A stretch of DNA of 64,000 bases, from contig NC_079881.1 of the NCBI RefSeq assembly GCF_029227915.1, forward strand, positions 32,217,501 to 32,281,500. The letters run 5' to 3'. The position numbers and the translations under genes were made by a program. This document shows positions 1 through 13,014 of the stretch, in pieces; position 1 is the stretch's first letter, and each line of letters begins with the position of its first letter. The notes beneath the pieces are model-generated. The model saw only the letters and a program-made list of their open reading frames with translations, ran no database searches and was not told the origin of the DNA. This DNA is from Hydractinia symbiolongicarpus (lineage: Eukaryota; Cnidaria; Hydrozoa; Anthoathecata; Hydractiniidae).

Positions 1-129
1 TTCCCGTACACTAAAGAAATGTCGGTTGATTTAGCGATTCGACTGTTGGTGCTTCTGTAGGGAGGCCTCCTTAAATTCAATTGATTTGGTGGACGAGGAT
101 TTGTATAGGACTGAAAAACGACAAACAGG

Positions 130-766
130 TTTGTTTATCCTTTTCTTCGCCAACGCCCTTTTTCAGCAGCACATATTTTTCGTTTATCCTCGCTGTCGCT
201 AGTTAACTCATCAGATTCGTATTCTGCAACAGTGTTCCATCCTCCAAACCTCTACATTCCTTAAGGCTTGGTTTAGAAGTATATCCATTTTTGAATAGAG
301 ATATGGCTTCATCAATTTTTTAGTCAATTTCGTTGTTCAATGCCAGCTGTTTCTGGTTTGCCTTGAATTTTAAATCAGTGTTTAATTTTCTTGTTTTTGA
401 AGGTGGCGGCGAAGGAACGGTGATTTAACGCTTCAAGTGTTCAAACCTTTTATCGAAATGCGTCTTACACAAAGAAAACGTGTCGTTCACAGACATCATC
501 CGGTTGTCATCAGCTTCATTGTCAGCACAGCTACTGCAACTTACTCGCTCGATATCCATTTCAACTCCTGGATCAAAAGTATTCATAATTTCTGGACGAT
601 GTACTCTTTGTAAAATTACAGAATAATCAGATATGATCCTTCTCACTAGATTTTTATCGACGTGTGACTTGAAAACTTGATTGGACGTCTTTAATTTACT
701 AACCACGTGATAATTTGTTACGCAAATCAGCAATTGCATAAATTGCATAATCGTAAATAAGTTCAT
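130..766 (-). pseudogene. Decayed DIRS-like retrotransposon ORF1 fragment
   Basis: On the minus strand one degraded reading runs leftwards from about 766, with stop codons near 425-427 and 320-322 and a frameshift near 260. Its conserved-looking part has a run of prolines, then a KFKANQKQ-type segment, and then (about 240-170, in a second frame) an acidic stretch containing EYESDEL. From memory this order (basic segment, helix with FKxNxxQ, acidic EY-SDEL-SDSED) resembles ORF1/Gag of cnidarian DIRS-type tyrosine-recombinase retrotransposons. No reverse transcriptase or recombinase is in the window, which starts inside the fragment. The first ~110 residues (766-428) have two CxxC-like cysteines but are not recognised. 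Family assignment is inference. Confidence 0.35.
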
Positions 767-2016
767 ATATCTGTACTAAATGGATGCGTGGCACAGTTTC
801 GGCACTGATCTAGCACTCCTACGGTTGTTTAACGCCGGTTATCACACTGACTTGTACAATACGAGAAGGGTGAACAGATGAATAAAAATCGCATTACACA
901 TGTCGCATGTGAATTTATTTAATAATTTTACTTTGTCCGTAAATCATTCAAAAAAAGTTATTTTAAATTTTTTGCCTTGTTGATCGACATATTTTCTACT
1001 TTAAACAAAAAGCACACCTTTAGAGTCTCCCATTTTGCCTAATATTTTTTCATAGACTTTTAAGAAAAAAGGGCGAAAATCCACAAGAATAATAATACAC
1101 CTGTTTCGAAGAGATAGTGAAAACCAGGTCCACCATTAGTTACTTATTTCTATTTCATCAAGGGAATTCTCTGAAAGGCGCGCAGTATAAAAGCTGATGA
1201 CATCTAAAAATCTTTTCCAGTTCTCACATTTTTGCAGGCAGAAACATAAACAAAGGAAAGAAAATGATAGTTATTAATTTTTGTAGTACATTGGTAAAAA
1301 ATGCATTCAATTTTTTTTAAAATTCTCATTCTTTTAGCTTGTAAGATTGTTTTAAAGTTTAAGAATGTGTCAAAACTAAACGTTGTAGAGAAAAGGGTCA
1401 TAGATATAGCACGATTCTCCAACAACTTTGCTTAATCATACAAAAGCAAAAAGTAGATATTCACTAGTTCTAAAGAGAAAACGCTAACTTGCGCTTCAGT
1501 AGTGTACCTTGTGAACGTTACATTTTGTGAGTATGTAACTACGCTGTTATTGTAAAAAGGCACTAACAAGTGTTTAACTATTTTCAGTATATACTCACTT
1601 GTACTCACTAGAATTTTTTTCCCACAAGGACAGGTCTTAACCATTTTCATCCTTGTAAAAACATAATGCGTAAAAATTGTGGAGGAAAAAAGAAAAATCT
1701 CCGAACACAATTTGAGTAAAGTAACAAAACAATTTTTGATGAAGCCCATAGGACGGCTCCAAAATTTGCATTGCCATAACTTCAATGTCATTAATCGTTG
1801 TCATTTCTTCATGAATCAAAGTCAACAACTGCACTAAACAAATAAACAAACAAATTAAGCTTCAGCTTGAGCTGATTTTGTATATTTGAAGTTTTCGACG
1901 CATGTTTAACAATCGATTGTTCTTAAATTTAAAGTATATTTTATTTGTTTTTTAATATATTACACATTTTTGTGAAAGAATTTTTCGGTGTTCAAATGTT
2001 TCTTGTTTCTTTTCAG
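767..2016. other. No supported gene
   Basis: AT-rich sequence. The open frames here (for example on the minus strand at 1204-1425 and 1432-1791) have low-complexity, A/T-driven composition and no recognisable domain. Nothing else is supported. Confidence 0.5.
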
Positions 2017-2202
2017 ATAGAAAAGAGAGTGGGCTCTGTCATTGCTCTTACGTTCTACAGAAAAATATTGCTAGAAAAAGGAACAAAAGATTATTGCTTT
2101 CTTGATCAAAAAGTCAAATATAATCTAATTGACCTTGCCCTTCCTCTAAGTACACATAGAATGATTTATGCTTTTTTCATTGATAACGGCTGTTTAGTTT
2201 AA
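2017..2202 (+). other. Candidate terminal exon, unknown protein
   Basis: A pyrimidine-rich tract ending in CAG at 2014-2016 is a good splice acceptor. It is followed by 61 codons with mixed composition (starting IEKRVGSVIALTFYR, ending IDNGCLV) and a TAA stop. The residue mix is more protein-like than the surrounding frames. I recognise no family. No partner exon can be proved, although a possible 51-nt exon lies downstream. Confidence 0.22.
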
Positions 2203-2563
2203 AACCTAATCTCCGCAAGGCGAAAAATATCGCGGCATAATATTACTTGCCAGCGAATTAAGTTGCTACGATAAATTTCTCCATCACTGCTGGCCAGTAA
2301 CAGCACAGCAAAAAACTTAATATACAATATTGGCTGCTATATTTCTTGAATTTCTTCTTTCGCATCACTTACCACGTATTTGGAAATGTAGCACAAGAGG
2401 GACGTTTTGTTGCTTATTAGAGAACAAAAATTTTAGCAGTCAATTACTATATTCAGTTGCACATTATATATTTATATATTATAGGGATATAGCAAATTAA
2501 AAGCAAAATATCGTTAGCTTCTAAATATACTGTTTCTTTATTACACAAACTTATTTTATTTAG

Positions 2564-2614
2564 GCTAATCAAGACCAAAATCAAAAACGCAAGTTCGAAG
2601 AAGTGGACTTTAAT
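2564..2614 (+). other. Candidate small internal exon
   Basis: An acceptor (TTTAG, ending 2563) and a donor (GTAAGA, from 2615) bracket exactly 17 codons in phase 0. They read as a charged peptide containing QKRKFEEVDF. Both splice signals and the coding phase are reasonable, but no gene model can be built around it. Confidence 0.2.
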
Positions 2615-2748
2615 GTAAGATAATTTTAATTCATAGTTGATATGAAAATCCTTTTGTGGTCAATATAAGAGATAATTTCTTTTTTAAAAAAGCTGTGAAA
2701 AATTTAGTTTTGATTCCTATCTTCCTTCTCTTTTAGTTTGTTGTTGTT

Positions 2749-2749
2749 C

Positions 2750-2801
<52 letters not shown>

Positions 2802-2805
2802 CAAG
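2749..2805 (+). repeat. (CAA)n microsatellite with inverted head
   Basis: About 18 uninterrupted CAA units, preceded directly by GTTGTTGTT. The first units can therefore fold back onto the opposite triplet as a hairpin. Confidence 0.9.
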
Positions 2806-4545
2806 CGCGAAGGCACTTACCGGGACATAATGTGTGATGTGTTTTTCAAACACATAGCGGGACACATTTTCTATTGGAGATATCTTAAATAACTATACAG
2901 TGGGCTGTTCGCAATTACGAACAAAACCAGTTTTCGGCATAAAGAATGATAAAACATCTAGCTATAGCGTGTCGCGCTATGTTTCCTACAGGTAATTGTT
3001 GTTATCACATGTCCCGCTATTTTTTTACCCAAAATTTTGTTGCTATTTTAGATACGACTATTTTTATTGAACTGTCTTTACTGGCTAATTTAAATTTTAT
3101 AACCTTCCAAATTGTAAACCTAGAGGGAATAACCCTCGTTTTATTCCAGGTTTCGTCTTTAAAAAGTAAAGAGTTGCATGTTAAATCCTCGATAATAATA
3201 CTAAATTTTCGATTATAACACTAATTGACTTTCAAAGACTGCTACGGAAGGCGGAATTATTAAAATCGCCTAGAGGGAGATAGACAGAGACAGCGCAGTA
3301 AGGCTGGACATACGGGGCTGTGACATATAGGCTAAAGCAGTTGTATGGACCCTGGCCATTTTTATTACTTTTTTTTGATTTTTTCGTTATTACCTGACTA
3401 GCTAATATAGATACAGGTTTTAAATAATCTGATCTTCACGACCTTCTAGTATTCTCCGTTCCTTGACCAAATCATAGTCCCTTTGGACTATGACGAAAAG
3501 CATTTTGAATTATGACTGAATTGAATAGTCCTTTTGCTGTACCTGTCGGAAATTTCTTTTGGGGTTAGCTTGCTGGTGTTTATATTATAGTATACTTGAT
3601 ATGATGTTAGCTGTTAAAAATGGTGTACTTTGAATGAAAATTATCAGGCAAGAATTATTGTATTTTGATTAGCTAGCTGGCGTTTTTTAGCTGATCTGCA
3701 CATGTCTTTGTCTAGTTACCAAGCTATAGAATAGTTAGAGTTACCAGCAAAGTTAGGTTAGTTGGGTTAATAGTTGGTTAACTGGACGTGGGTAGCTACC
3801 CCCTTTTTATTTTGTTTTACAAGTGTTTTAATTATCCACTTGGGCACTTTGTCAAACCTGCTTGGCAAATTCCTAAATCACTTGTCCCTAGCTACACTTA
3901 ACCTCATCATATAGTAGCTACTAGACATATTTTATCATGACACGGTGCTGTTTATATTTTCAGACCTTAAACGCAAATTGGCAGGTTAAAAAATTCAGGC
4001 GGTAAACCATAGTACACTAGTCCGTTTTAAACTTTATTTCCAAGATTTGTGATTGGCCACTTATATACTATGTTGTAATGTTATAATGGCATATATATTA
4101 CCTTAACACGTTGACTCTGGAACACGTACATATATGTTTTTCTGTAAGCTGATAAAATCCAGACCACATATATATATAGGGTTAGCCTTTCTAATTCACG
4201 TCGACACTCTGCAATTGGCCGCGGCTAATGCCGAGGTGTTAACAAAAATACTTGATTCACGTCGATATTTATTCGCCATTTATTATTTATTGCAGTTGGA
4301 TGTGACTTAAATCTACGAAAATTTTATTTTTAATTTCTAATAAATTTATCTTTGATTTTATCTGGTATTCGTGTATAGAGTAGCATATTATCACAGACAT
4401 GATATAAATTGCCGACGTGAAACACAAGTTTGCCAACTTAGAGCAGGCAAATGGTAGTTCACGTTGCCATTTTTTCGCCGACAGAAAATAAATTAGATTA
4501 GAAAGATTGACGTTTGACTTTATATATTTAGGGTTTGTTTTGGTA
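2806..4545. other. No supported gene
   Basis: AT-rich non-coding sequence. The word AGCGGGACA occurs near 2857, and its complement near 3010. The same word is a core of the tandem array at 7.2-9.1 kb, so a relic of that repeat family may lie here. Confidence 0.45.
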
Positions 4546-4775
4546 CACGTTTTTTTATAAGAACCCAGTTTATAAGAACGTTTAGGCTGAGATTTTGCCA
4601 AAAATTAAGAGCATATTACGTACTCAACCTGAATACCTTCATAGACTATAAAAACAAAATAATGAGTCTACAATTGCTAAATATATTACAATTAAGGAAC
4701 ACTTGACGCCGAAAAAGTGTAAAAATAAGAACATAAGCATCTGCTGAAATTTAGACGTTCTTATAAAAAAACGTG
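4546..4775. mobile_element. Small inverted-repeat element (MITE-like)
   Basis: Two perfect 19-bp inverted arms lie at 4546-4564 and 4757-4775 (first arm CACGTTTTTTTATAAGAAC). They bound a 230-bp segment with no coding capacity. The sequence TATAAGAACG recurs just inside the left arm. Size, perfect arms and lack of coding fit a miniature non-autonomous DNA element, but no clear target-site duplication was identified. Confidence 0.5.
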
Positions 4776-7209
4776 ACCCTATTAAAATAAAAGCAGATTT
4801 AAACTTGGACGAAAATATATTTAAAGGAGTATAAGTAAAAAATCAAATATTTTCTAAAGTAATCATAATTTTTGTATTAGTCTTTCCTGCTTGTGAAATA
4901 TGTTGTAAACACTATATACTTTTCTGTCTTGATGGTTTTAAATTGGATGGAGGGATGAATGAGGGATAAATATGCTGTGTATGGACAAACTTCCCAGGTA
5001 AAAAATACACTTATTGCCCTTTAGAGTTTCAATAAATATTGATTCATGTGAACAGGGGGCTTCTTCAACCACCGTCCCTGGCAAAGACTCTTGAAAATAT
5101 GTCCATTATCATCTTTTACAGATATAAAAGTATGAGAACAAAAGAGTGTGGAATAAAAAAGGTTGGAAATTATGTGTGAATCGCATTAATTATTTCGCAC
5201 AAACATCCCAAAATGGCAATTTGTATTAATAAGTTTCACGCTACGCAAAAGATTGACACTAACGCAAATTGAATTATACATGCTTAAATACTGTAAAATA
5301 TCCTATTAAAACCAAATTTTACTATTCCTATCAATGTTTTACTCAAAATGATAAAATAATTATGTCTGGTACATAATTACTTTATCTTATAATTATCTTG
5401 TTAAATAAAGAATTATATACGTTCTACATCACATAAAGTATTGTTTTGTCTCTTTTTCATGAATGCTGTCTTTAAATCATTAAAGAGACAATGATAAAAT
5501 AAAATGGTGTTAACTCAGTTTGTGCTACATTTGTATTATTGTTACTCATTTTTTGAATGTTTTTTTCTTTTTTAGATCAGCCTTTATCAAAACATCCACT
5601 GTCGGCATTTTCAAAAAATTGAGCGAAAAAGTATGAATAACGCCTAAATACTGAAACATTCAATAAACTTTTTCAGAAGTTCAATTTTAAATAAAAAGAT
5701 TTGTATATATCATAGAATTTCCAAATTTTGTAGATCAATCTCGAAGACATCGACTTAAAGCTTCTTTCTTTTAAGAAAACTAATTTAAAATGTTTTTATT
5801 TTTTACTTTAGACATTCTTGTTATACGAACATTGAAATGGAAGAAAGGTTTGTAATGTTCTTAACGTTTTCAAAATGCAGCCTATAAATGTTGTTGAGAC
5901 GTTCTTAATTTACCGTAAATGATGAATAAGCGGGCAGAGAGCTTATTTAATTTCGGCCATTAAAGGGGCGCGTGATTACACAGGAGCGCTTATTTAGCAG
6001 AAAGCGAGGTTTCTGTAATTCAGGGTATTACCGTAATTCGGTGATAATTGCTACATAGGTGTAGTACTTGGATTTACATTTTGGTTATATTTTTATTAAA
6101 AAATAATTGTAGTCGAGCTTCATAAAACCTTATAATAATCTTAATTTGGGCATTTATGTTCTTATATACTTTGTCTTGGGAATCCTAAAAAATAATTTCG
6201 AACGTAAAAAATGTCGCCCACCATTGTCAGGTGATTAAGAAAAATTCACACTAAAAACGCAGTTCCCTGCGGCGCGGCACATTGCTGCATGATTTTTGCG
6301 TTTTTTTGCTACATTGGATTTTTATTTTTGTATACAATAGAAAAAATCACGTTATTTCAGAATATCTATATCCGTGTTCTAAACACCTTTGACGTCGAGA
6401 CCTTATCGTTAATGTCTATTTCAGTGATCATAACGCAGTCAAGCTAAAACTTCTGTAACATAGATGTTTATAAAACCTTCTAAAAGGGTTACTTCAAATG
6501 GATTTTGTCCTTAGAACGAAATATATTTATTGGGCTTACTTTATTGTTGTTGTTTTTTTAAACTTATTAGACTTTGTTCCAGATAACAGACATCGCGTTT
6601 TTGGTTTCTGAGGATAGCCTCACATTGCACGTTATATTTTACTCTCATATTTATTATCTCTGCTGATAGCTGAAATCTTCAAGATATATCATTTTCATAA
6701 TAGTGATTAATTGAGATAAACAAGGTCTTAAACCTGATTATCCAAATAAACAAAGTCAATATTTCTTTCAAAATAGCGATCAATTACAAAAATACATGCC
6801 ATTTTGTTAGGTTTTGAAATTTGTTTACCTTTTTCTTCATAAAAATGGCAAAAACGTGATTTACTTCATGAAACTTTGCAAGTAGTAAGTTATACCATTC
6901 CTGATTAATTTAAGAAAAAAATGAGAAAATGTGGTTTACTAAAAGAGGTAATATTCTGCGGCAAACATAAGGTAAAATTTGTGGTTTACCATAAATGTGG
7001 TATACCTAAAACCATATTAATTGGCCTATTTCGTCGACTGTTTTTTTAATAGACTGCATTCATTCCGTTAACAGCTGTTTTGTACGACGTTTATACTGTT
7101 ATTTTACCCTATTCTCGGTTGTAGAAGGATGTCCGTTTCATTGTGTTTCAAAGTTAACGGCGCACGTTAACGGAATTAATGCACAAACAGCTAAGCCTTT
7201 GAAAGATAG
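4776..7209. other. No supported gene
   Basis: AT-rich DNA with short frames only. A possible acceptor at 5575-5576 (poly-T then TTTTAG) leads into a short open stretch with a stop after about 14 codons. This is not enough to call an exon. Confidence 0.45.
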
Positions 7210-9112
7210 ATTCCAATTAAGCAGTGTTAAAAAAATTTGACATTCAGAATATTTCAGTTGTTAACAATATTAAAATTTATCATTCTATTTTACGAGGACG
7301 CAAAATAGGACGCAAATTTACCTAAGAGATTGAAGGGAAGAAAGATTGTAATGTAGCAGTGTCAAGAAACTTTAACATTGGGTATACTTCAGTTGTTGTA
7401 AAGTATGTCAAAACGATCACTTAGCGGGACACAGGAAATTTTATAAAATAATGTGATATATTATTCTGCTTAATGATAATCTATCGTCCTATGTTAGAAG
7501 GACTTGGAAAAGAACGCAAATTTGCCTAAAGGGAATGCAAGGGAGAAAAATAGTAATATAGCAGTGTCAAGAAACTTTAACATTGGGTATACTTCAGTTG
7601 TTGTGAAGTATGTCAAAATGGTCATTTAGCGAGACACAGCAAATTTTATAAAACAATGCAATATATTATTATGCTGAATCATAATGTATTGTGATATTCT
7701 ATAAGAACTCGGAAAAGAATGCAAATTTATCTAAAGCGAGTGAAGGGAATGAAGGATTGCAATATAGCAGTGTCAAGAAACTTTAACATTCGGTATACTT
7801 CAGTTGTTGTAAATTATGTCAAAATGGTTATTTAGCGGGACACAGGAAATTTTATAAAACAATGCGATAAAATATTATGCTGAATCATAATGTATCGTGA
7901 TATTCTATAAGAACTCGGAAAAGAATGCAAATTTACCTAAAGCGGGTGAAGGGAAAGAAGGATTGTAATATGGCAATGACAAGAAACTCTAACATTGGGT
8001 ATACTTCAGTTGTAGTAAAGTATGTCAAAATGGTCATTTAGCGAGACACAGCAAATTTTATAAAACAATGCAATATATTATTATGCTGAATCATAATGTA
8101 TTGTGCTATATTAGAAGGACTCGGGAAAGAACGCAAGTTTGCCTAAAGGGAATGCAAGGGAGAAAAATAGTAATATAGCAGTGTCAAGAAACTTTACCAT
8201 TGGGTATACTTCAGTTGTTGTGAAGTATGTCAAAATGGTCATTTAGCGGGACACAGGAAATTTTATAAAACAATGCGATATAATATTCTGCTTAATGATA
8301 ATCGATCGTCCTATGTTAGAAGGACTCGGCAAAGAATGCAAATTTACCTAAAGCGAGAGAAGGGAAAGAAAGATTGTAATGTAGCAGTGACAAGAAACTT
8401 TAACATTGGGTATACTTCAGTTGTTGTAAAGTGTGTTAAAATGATCACTTAGCGGGACACAGGAAATTTTGGAAAACAATGGGATACATTATTCTGCTTA
8501 ATGATAATCTATCGTCCTATGTTAGAAGGACTTGGAAAAGGACGCAAATTAACCTAAATCGAATAAAGGGAAAGAAAGATTGTAATGTAGCAGTGACAAG
8601 AAACTTTAACATTCGGTATACTTCAGTTGTTGTAAAGTGTGTTAAAATGATCACTTAGCGGGACACAGGAAGTTTTATAAAATAATCCAATATAATGTTC
8701 TGCTTAATCATAATGTATGGTAATATTCTATAAGAACTCGGAAAAGAATGCAAATTTACCTAAAGCGAGTGAAGGGAAAGAAGGATTGTAATATGGCAAT
8801 GACAAGAAACTTTATCATTGGGTAAACTTCAGTTGTTGTAAAGTATGTCAAAACGATCACTTAGCGGGACACAGGAAATTTTATAAAACAATGTGATACA
8901 TTATTCTGCTTAATGATAATCTATCGTCCTATGTTAGAAGGACTTGGAAAAGAACGCAAATTTGCCTAAAGGGAATGCAGGGGAGAAAAATAGTAATATA
9001 GCAATGACAAGAAACTTCAACATTCGGTATATGTCAGTTGTTGTTAAGTATATCAAAACGGTCATTTAGCGGGACAAAGAAATATTTATAAAACAATGCA
9101 ATACATAATTAT
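7210..9112 (+). repeat. Tandem array, ~206-bp unit, about nine copies
   Basis: The words CTTCAGTTGTTGT and TTAGCGGGACAC recur every 204-208 bp from about 7385 to 9040 (near 7390, 7591, 7799, 8005, 8211, 8416, 8622, 8828 and, altered, 9036). Units diverge by several percent. Subtypes recur out of order: the segment GGGAATGCAAGGGAG is near 7530, 8145 and 8970, i.e. at multiples of the unit. A weak partial unit begins near 7210. The units have no long open frame. Function is unknown; satellite-like or 3'-end array. Confidence 0.9.
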
Positions 9113-9523
9113 TTCTTAGTCCATTTCTGGTTAATTATAGTCTATTTCCATTTTTACGCGTTGCTGTTTTTTTGCTGTCAGAAGGCGGAATTAGAAGTAG
9201 ACAATCCAAAGGAAGGAAGCTTGTTTAACAAGAATAGATAAATTTATTTATAAAAAAATTGAACACTGTTATTAATTGCCATATGCATACTACCAAGTCA
9301 AAACGTTAGTAAAGGTTAGAATATGCAAAATGATACGAATATATCAATGCATACTAAGAATCATATTTTTATAGCACTATATGCAATCTCTTAAGGTAAA
9401 GGCTAATTCGTTTCCATAGCTCTTTAAAATTTGCCGGTTATCTGCTCGAACCGCCGAACAAAAAATTTTACCGCTTTTGTCATGGTATCATTGTTGTTTA
9501 ACTTCTTTCTCTCTGTATTTAAG

Positions 9524-9587
9524 GAACAAAGTGATACCTTTGATATGATCCATATGGATAAGAACAAAAAAGATAATATTATACCAG
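9524..9587 (+). other. Candidate small exon
   Basis: An acceptor (TATTTAAG, ending 9523) and a consensus donor (GTAAGT at 9588) enclose 64 nt. They encode a charged peptide (starting EQSDTFDMIHMDKNKKDN) that ends in phase 1. A second acceptor at 9678-9679 would continue in phase with an acidic DDDD-containing peptide and a stop after 15 codons. Product unrecognised. Confidence 0.25.
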
Positions 9588-10369
9588 GTAAGTTAAATTC
9601 TATCCATCACGACAAGCTATTGTATTTAACGGATTAATAAAGTAACTGCTGGTAATCTTAAATAAAGCAAAAATTTCAGAAGTAATTTTAGATGATGACG
9701 ATCGTAGTAGCACAAGAAGATGAGAAAAAAAGTAAGAAAATAACAAATATTCAGGTAATTTTAATTTTTAGTTGGTAATTTGTTATTATAATGCATTTTC
9801 AAAATATTTTTGTAGACTAGATGTTCGTTTATTTCGAAAAGGTATTGAAATATTGACATTATTGAATGCAACTTCATAAACTAGTGCAATTTTGCGAAAT
9901 GTATTTTCTACTCTGTGCATTTTATTCAAGCCTATTATTTCTGTGATGATGGCGGCAGCGTATTACTAATCCCGCTACGTTGATTGAATTAAATTGGAAG
10001 TTTAAAATTGTAGAAACTGCTATCGAATTAATTTATTTCCAGTACGCACCAAGAATTTTACGGCATCGCATGTGTTAGAAAATGTTAAAGAAGAAAAATA
10101 AATTTAGAATTTTACTGATTGTCAAAGTAAAATAAACCTGAATGGTTAAATATTAAGAAAAAAGTTCTAGGATGTTCAAATTTCCTCTGAAAAAGGTTGT
10201 AAAAGCACATGATAATGTATTTAATAATTAATATTTCTTTTAAATTAACAGTATGATAAGTTTTTTATAGGTCGAAATTAACTGAAATGAATAAATTCAG
10301 CTGTGTTTCAGCTGGTAATTTCACCCACGCACAACATAAAGATGAAAGGAAGATGCACAGCTGTTTTTT

Positions 10370-12070
10370 GTGTCAATAATGGGTTTATCGAATACCAAAA
10401 CACTTTAAAATAGGCACAAAAAGCACGAAAAAATAAAAAAAAACCTTAATTGCCAAAGAAACAACAAATAAAGAAATTTGCCATTCTACAAAGAAAAGGA
10501 GGTTTTGCGGCAAACATGAACCATGCGAGAGAAAACACAGAGTCATTAGCGTTGTAAGAAAAAGAAAACTAATGTCCGTTGCTACCTACACCTCCTACAT
10601 AATTGTTTTGGAGTTTGCAATAACAAAACGCTTCACAGACACTTGGATATCTGTCAGGCTAAAAAAACATCTTCAAAGTTCAAGGTTTTAATGAAATATC
10701 GGGTAAATTAAGAGGATTGAAAGATTGATGCTACATTTCAGAAAATTAACTGGAATTCAAGATGCAACAGCATTTTCAATATTTGATCCTGTCAATTGGG
10801 ACAGCATACTTTTTTTTATATATAAGTGCACAGTTGGTTTTGGCCTGAGGCTCAGTATGCTTAAGATTTTCCGATTTGAGCCTAAAAGTATGCTGATTTC
10901 CAAACTCTCAATTGTTTTATCACGAGTAAATATTTCATATTGGATTTGCGTAAAGCTACACTGCAGTTTTCTCAAAATTTTTCTAAAACTCTTTGAGATA
11001 GATTATTTTTTTCTTTTCGTTCCCTTTAAGTTAAAGAAAAACCTAGATATGTGACTCAAAAAAATTTTGGTTGTTAAGGTATGTTCTGACCTTCAAGGTA
11101 TGCTTAGTTTCAGAGAAGTTTGTGCTTAAGTATGCTTAAAAGCGTTATGCTTAAAAAAAGCACCATTAAAGAACTTGACTGAGCGGTAACGATGCAGTAG
11201 GTGATCAAAGCCTCTTATTGCGAGTTAACAATCCCTTGAAGCAATTGCATGTGCTAAGCGAGGTTGAGGTATTTGTAAAAAAAATAAAGAAGTGAAAGAG
11301 GATGTTTGCTTGTTTTTGGAATTTCAAAGGGTACTGGCACATTTATTCTAAGTACGCTTTGTCTGCAATAAAATCAAAGAAAGATAAAACGCCTAAACTT
11401 TTGTCCTTGACTGCAAATCTTCATCAACTTGGAGATTATCTACTCGATCAATTTGAGGTTCTAACATCTGCTGATTTGCAAGATTGTGGAATGAAACTGC
11501 ATGAATGGAGTAGTTGGTTTCAAAAGATTATTATAGTTAGAATTATCATATTTAATGCAAAGCGTGGCGGAGAATGACTGGAACAGGTGTGAGCAGTGGA
11601 AAAGACAGGAGGATATTGAAGTAATTCAAGATCCTGTAGAAAAGGTTTTGGCGAACACTTTAAAGTTATGTCAAGGGCAAGAGAAAGAGGCGTGTCCCAG
11701 TAATTTTTACAAGGAAATTGCAGAAAGTTAATCGCATTTTGTTGGAAACGAAGGACAACATGGGAGTCAATTCTAAAAGCCCTCACTTGTTTCCAAGACC
11801 AATTCGAGGGTCAATGTACCCAATTCGTGGATAGGATGCTGTACATAAAGTAGCATTAAAGGCTAACCTGAAAAAACATGAATTGATTACCTCAACTAAA
11901 ATTAGAAAGTGTATGGGACATTACTCCAATTACTTGATAGGACAAAGTGAGAATTGAACTGGGTTAGCGATCATTTAGGCCACTCAGTGGACGTGCAAAG
12001 AATTAACAATTGAGCTAAGAAAAGTCGCAAAAGTACCCATGGCCGAAGATAGGGGCAAAATCAAATCAAG
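10370..12070 (+). pseudogene. Decayed zinc-finger/tyrosine-recombinase (Crypton-like) gene
   Basis: A broken reading on the plus strand. Near 10595-10690 a finger-like pattern (C, FGVC, then LHRHLDIC) is visible. From 11302 a frame runs through KTPKLLSLTANLHQLGDYL and LHEWSSWFQKIIIVRIIIFNAKRGGE. Further frames to about 12070 contain a TSTKIRK segment (about 11893-11910) and HLGH (11972-11983). In tyrosine recombinases the T-x-x-R and H-x-x-H segments form part of the active site. The catalytic tyrosine expected about 10 residues after HLGH is not seen; a deletion seems to remove it. From memory the layout matches a large family of cnidarian and fish genes derived from Crypton-type recombinases. 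At least four stops or frameshifts make it non-functional. Confidence 0.5.
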
Positions 12071-13014
12071 AAAATCTGTGTGGTTAGTTCTATGTTTCTT
12101 TCCAGAAGTAACCCGCGAAGATCAGAAGTATACAATGTAATTTTGGAAACTATTTAGCACCATCAAGCAAGTTGTCGTCATTAATTAAGGATAGTCAGGG
12201 AATGGTTGAGAACAAGAGGAGGAGTTTGACTCGCCGTAACGGAAGTGTTTTTTCTTTTCATACTTTTATTAGATGAGTTAATTAGTTTTAATAATCATAT
12301 GCTCACATTTCACACTTTTAGGACAAAAAAGAAAATCAAGAAAGTACTATACATGATGGTGACGTCAATTTTTAAGGTATGTTTTTGATTACACAATTAT
12401 TAAAGGCTATATAGTTTACTTGCATTGCTCTTAGCCATAACCAAAAAACGCTTTTTCAGTAATAACACATTCAGCCAACATGGAAAAGGTAAATGGAAGA
12501 TAATCTTTTTTACCGCTACCCTAACCTATCCCAGTAAGATAAAAATCATATGGACGTCATTCTTACGGTAATGGATTATGGTGAGCGAAAACGTTTTCTT
12601 CGATTCCCTTTGCTGAATTATTAGTGTAAAGCATGGTAGAGCAAATATATTATAAAAAGTACAAAAATAAATTCTTGTTCATTAAACAAAGGATACTTAC
12701 TGACTTTTTATATTTATCTGTTAGGCACCTGCATGTGAAATTTTTAGGCCCCATACCTCTGAGAGCCTTTGGCCATTCTTATGAATATTCTCATGAAATG
12801 AATGGTCTTACAAAATATCAAAATAAGGAAATTCATTAGAATTATTCTTAGAACTTTTGACACACACCCCAATTTTTTTCGTTAAGAGAAATCATTTTGC
12901 CCAAAAAATCCAAAAAAACATTGCATTTATCGGCATAGTTTGCCAGTCGTCGAACCGGTTTTGCAAACGATAAATGTAAAGTCGTCGTATTAAAGTTTAT
13001 TAATGAAGACGTAA
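12071..13014. other. No supported gene
   Basis: AT-rich. A possible 50-nt exon near 12322-12375 (acceptor TTTTAG, donor GTATG) encodes a charged peptide but reaches a stop, so it is not called. The plus-strand frame at 12633-12839 has no recognisable domain. Confidence 0.4.

Noticed and set aside
1432-1791. 119-codon minus-strand frame as a membrane protein
   Set aside because: Hydrophobicity comes from T/A-rich DNA; no family, no splice context, and an overlapping frame of similar quality.
4287-4601. 104-codon minus-strand frame as a gene
   Set aside because: AT-driven composition, no domain, and overlap with the small inverted-repeat element.
7210-9112. Regular repeats as a CRISPR array
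   Set aside because: The whole ~206-bp unit repeats without short repeats separated by unique spacers, and the genome is eukaryotic.
10725-11054. 109-codon plus-strand frame as a separate gene
   Set aside because: Lies between recognisable parts of the recombinase-like pseudogene, and composition suggests intervening decay or insertion.
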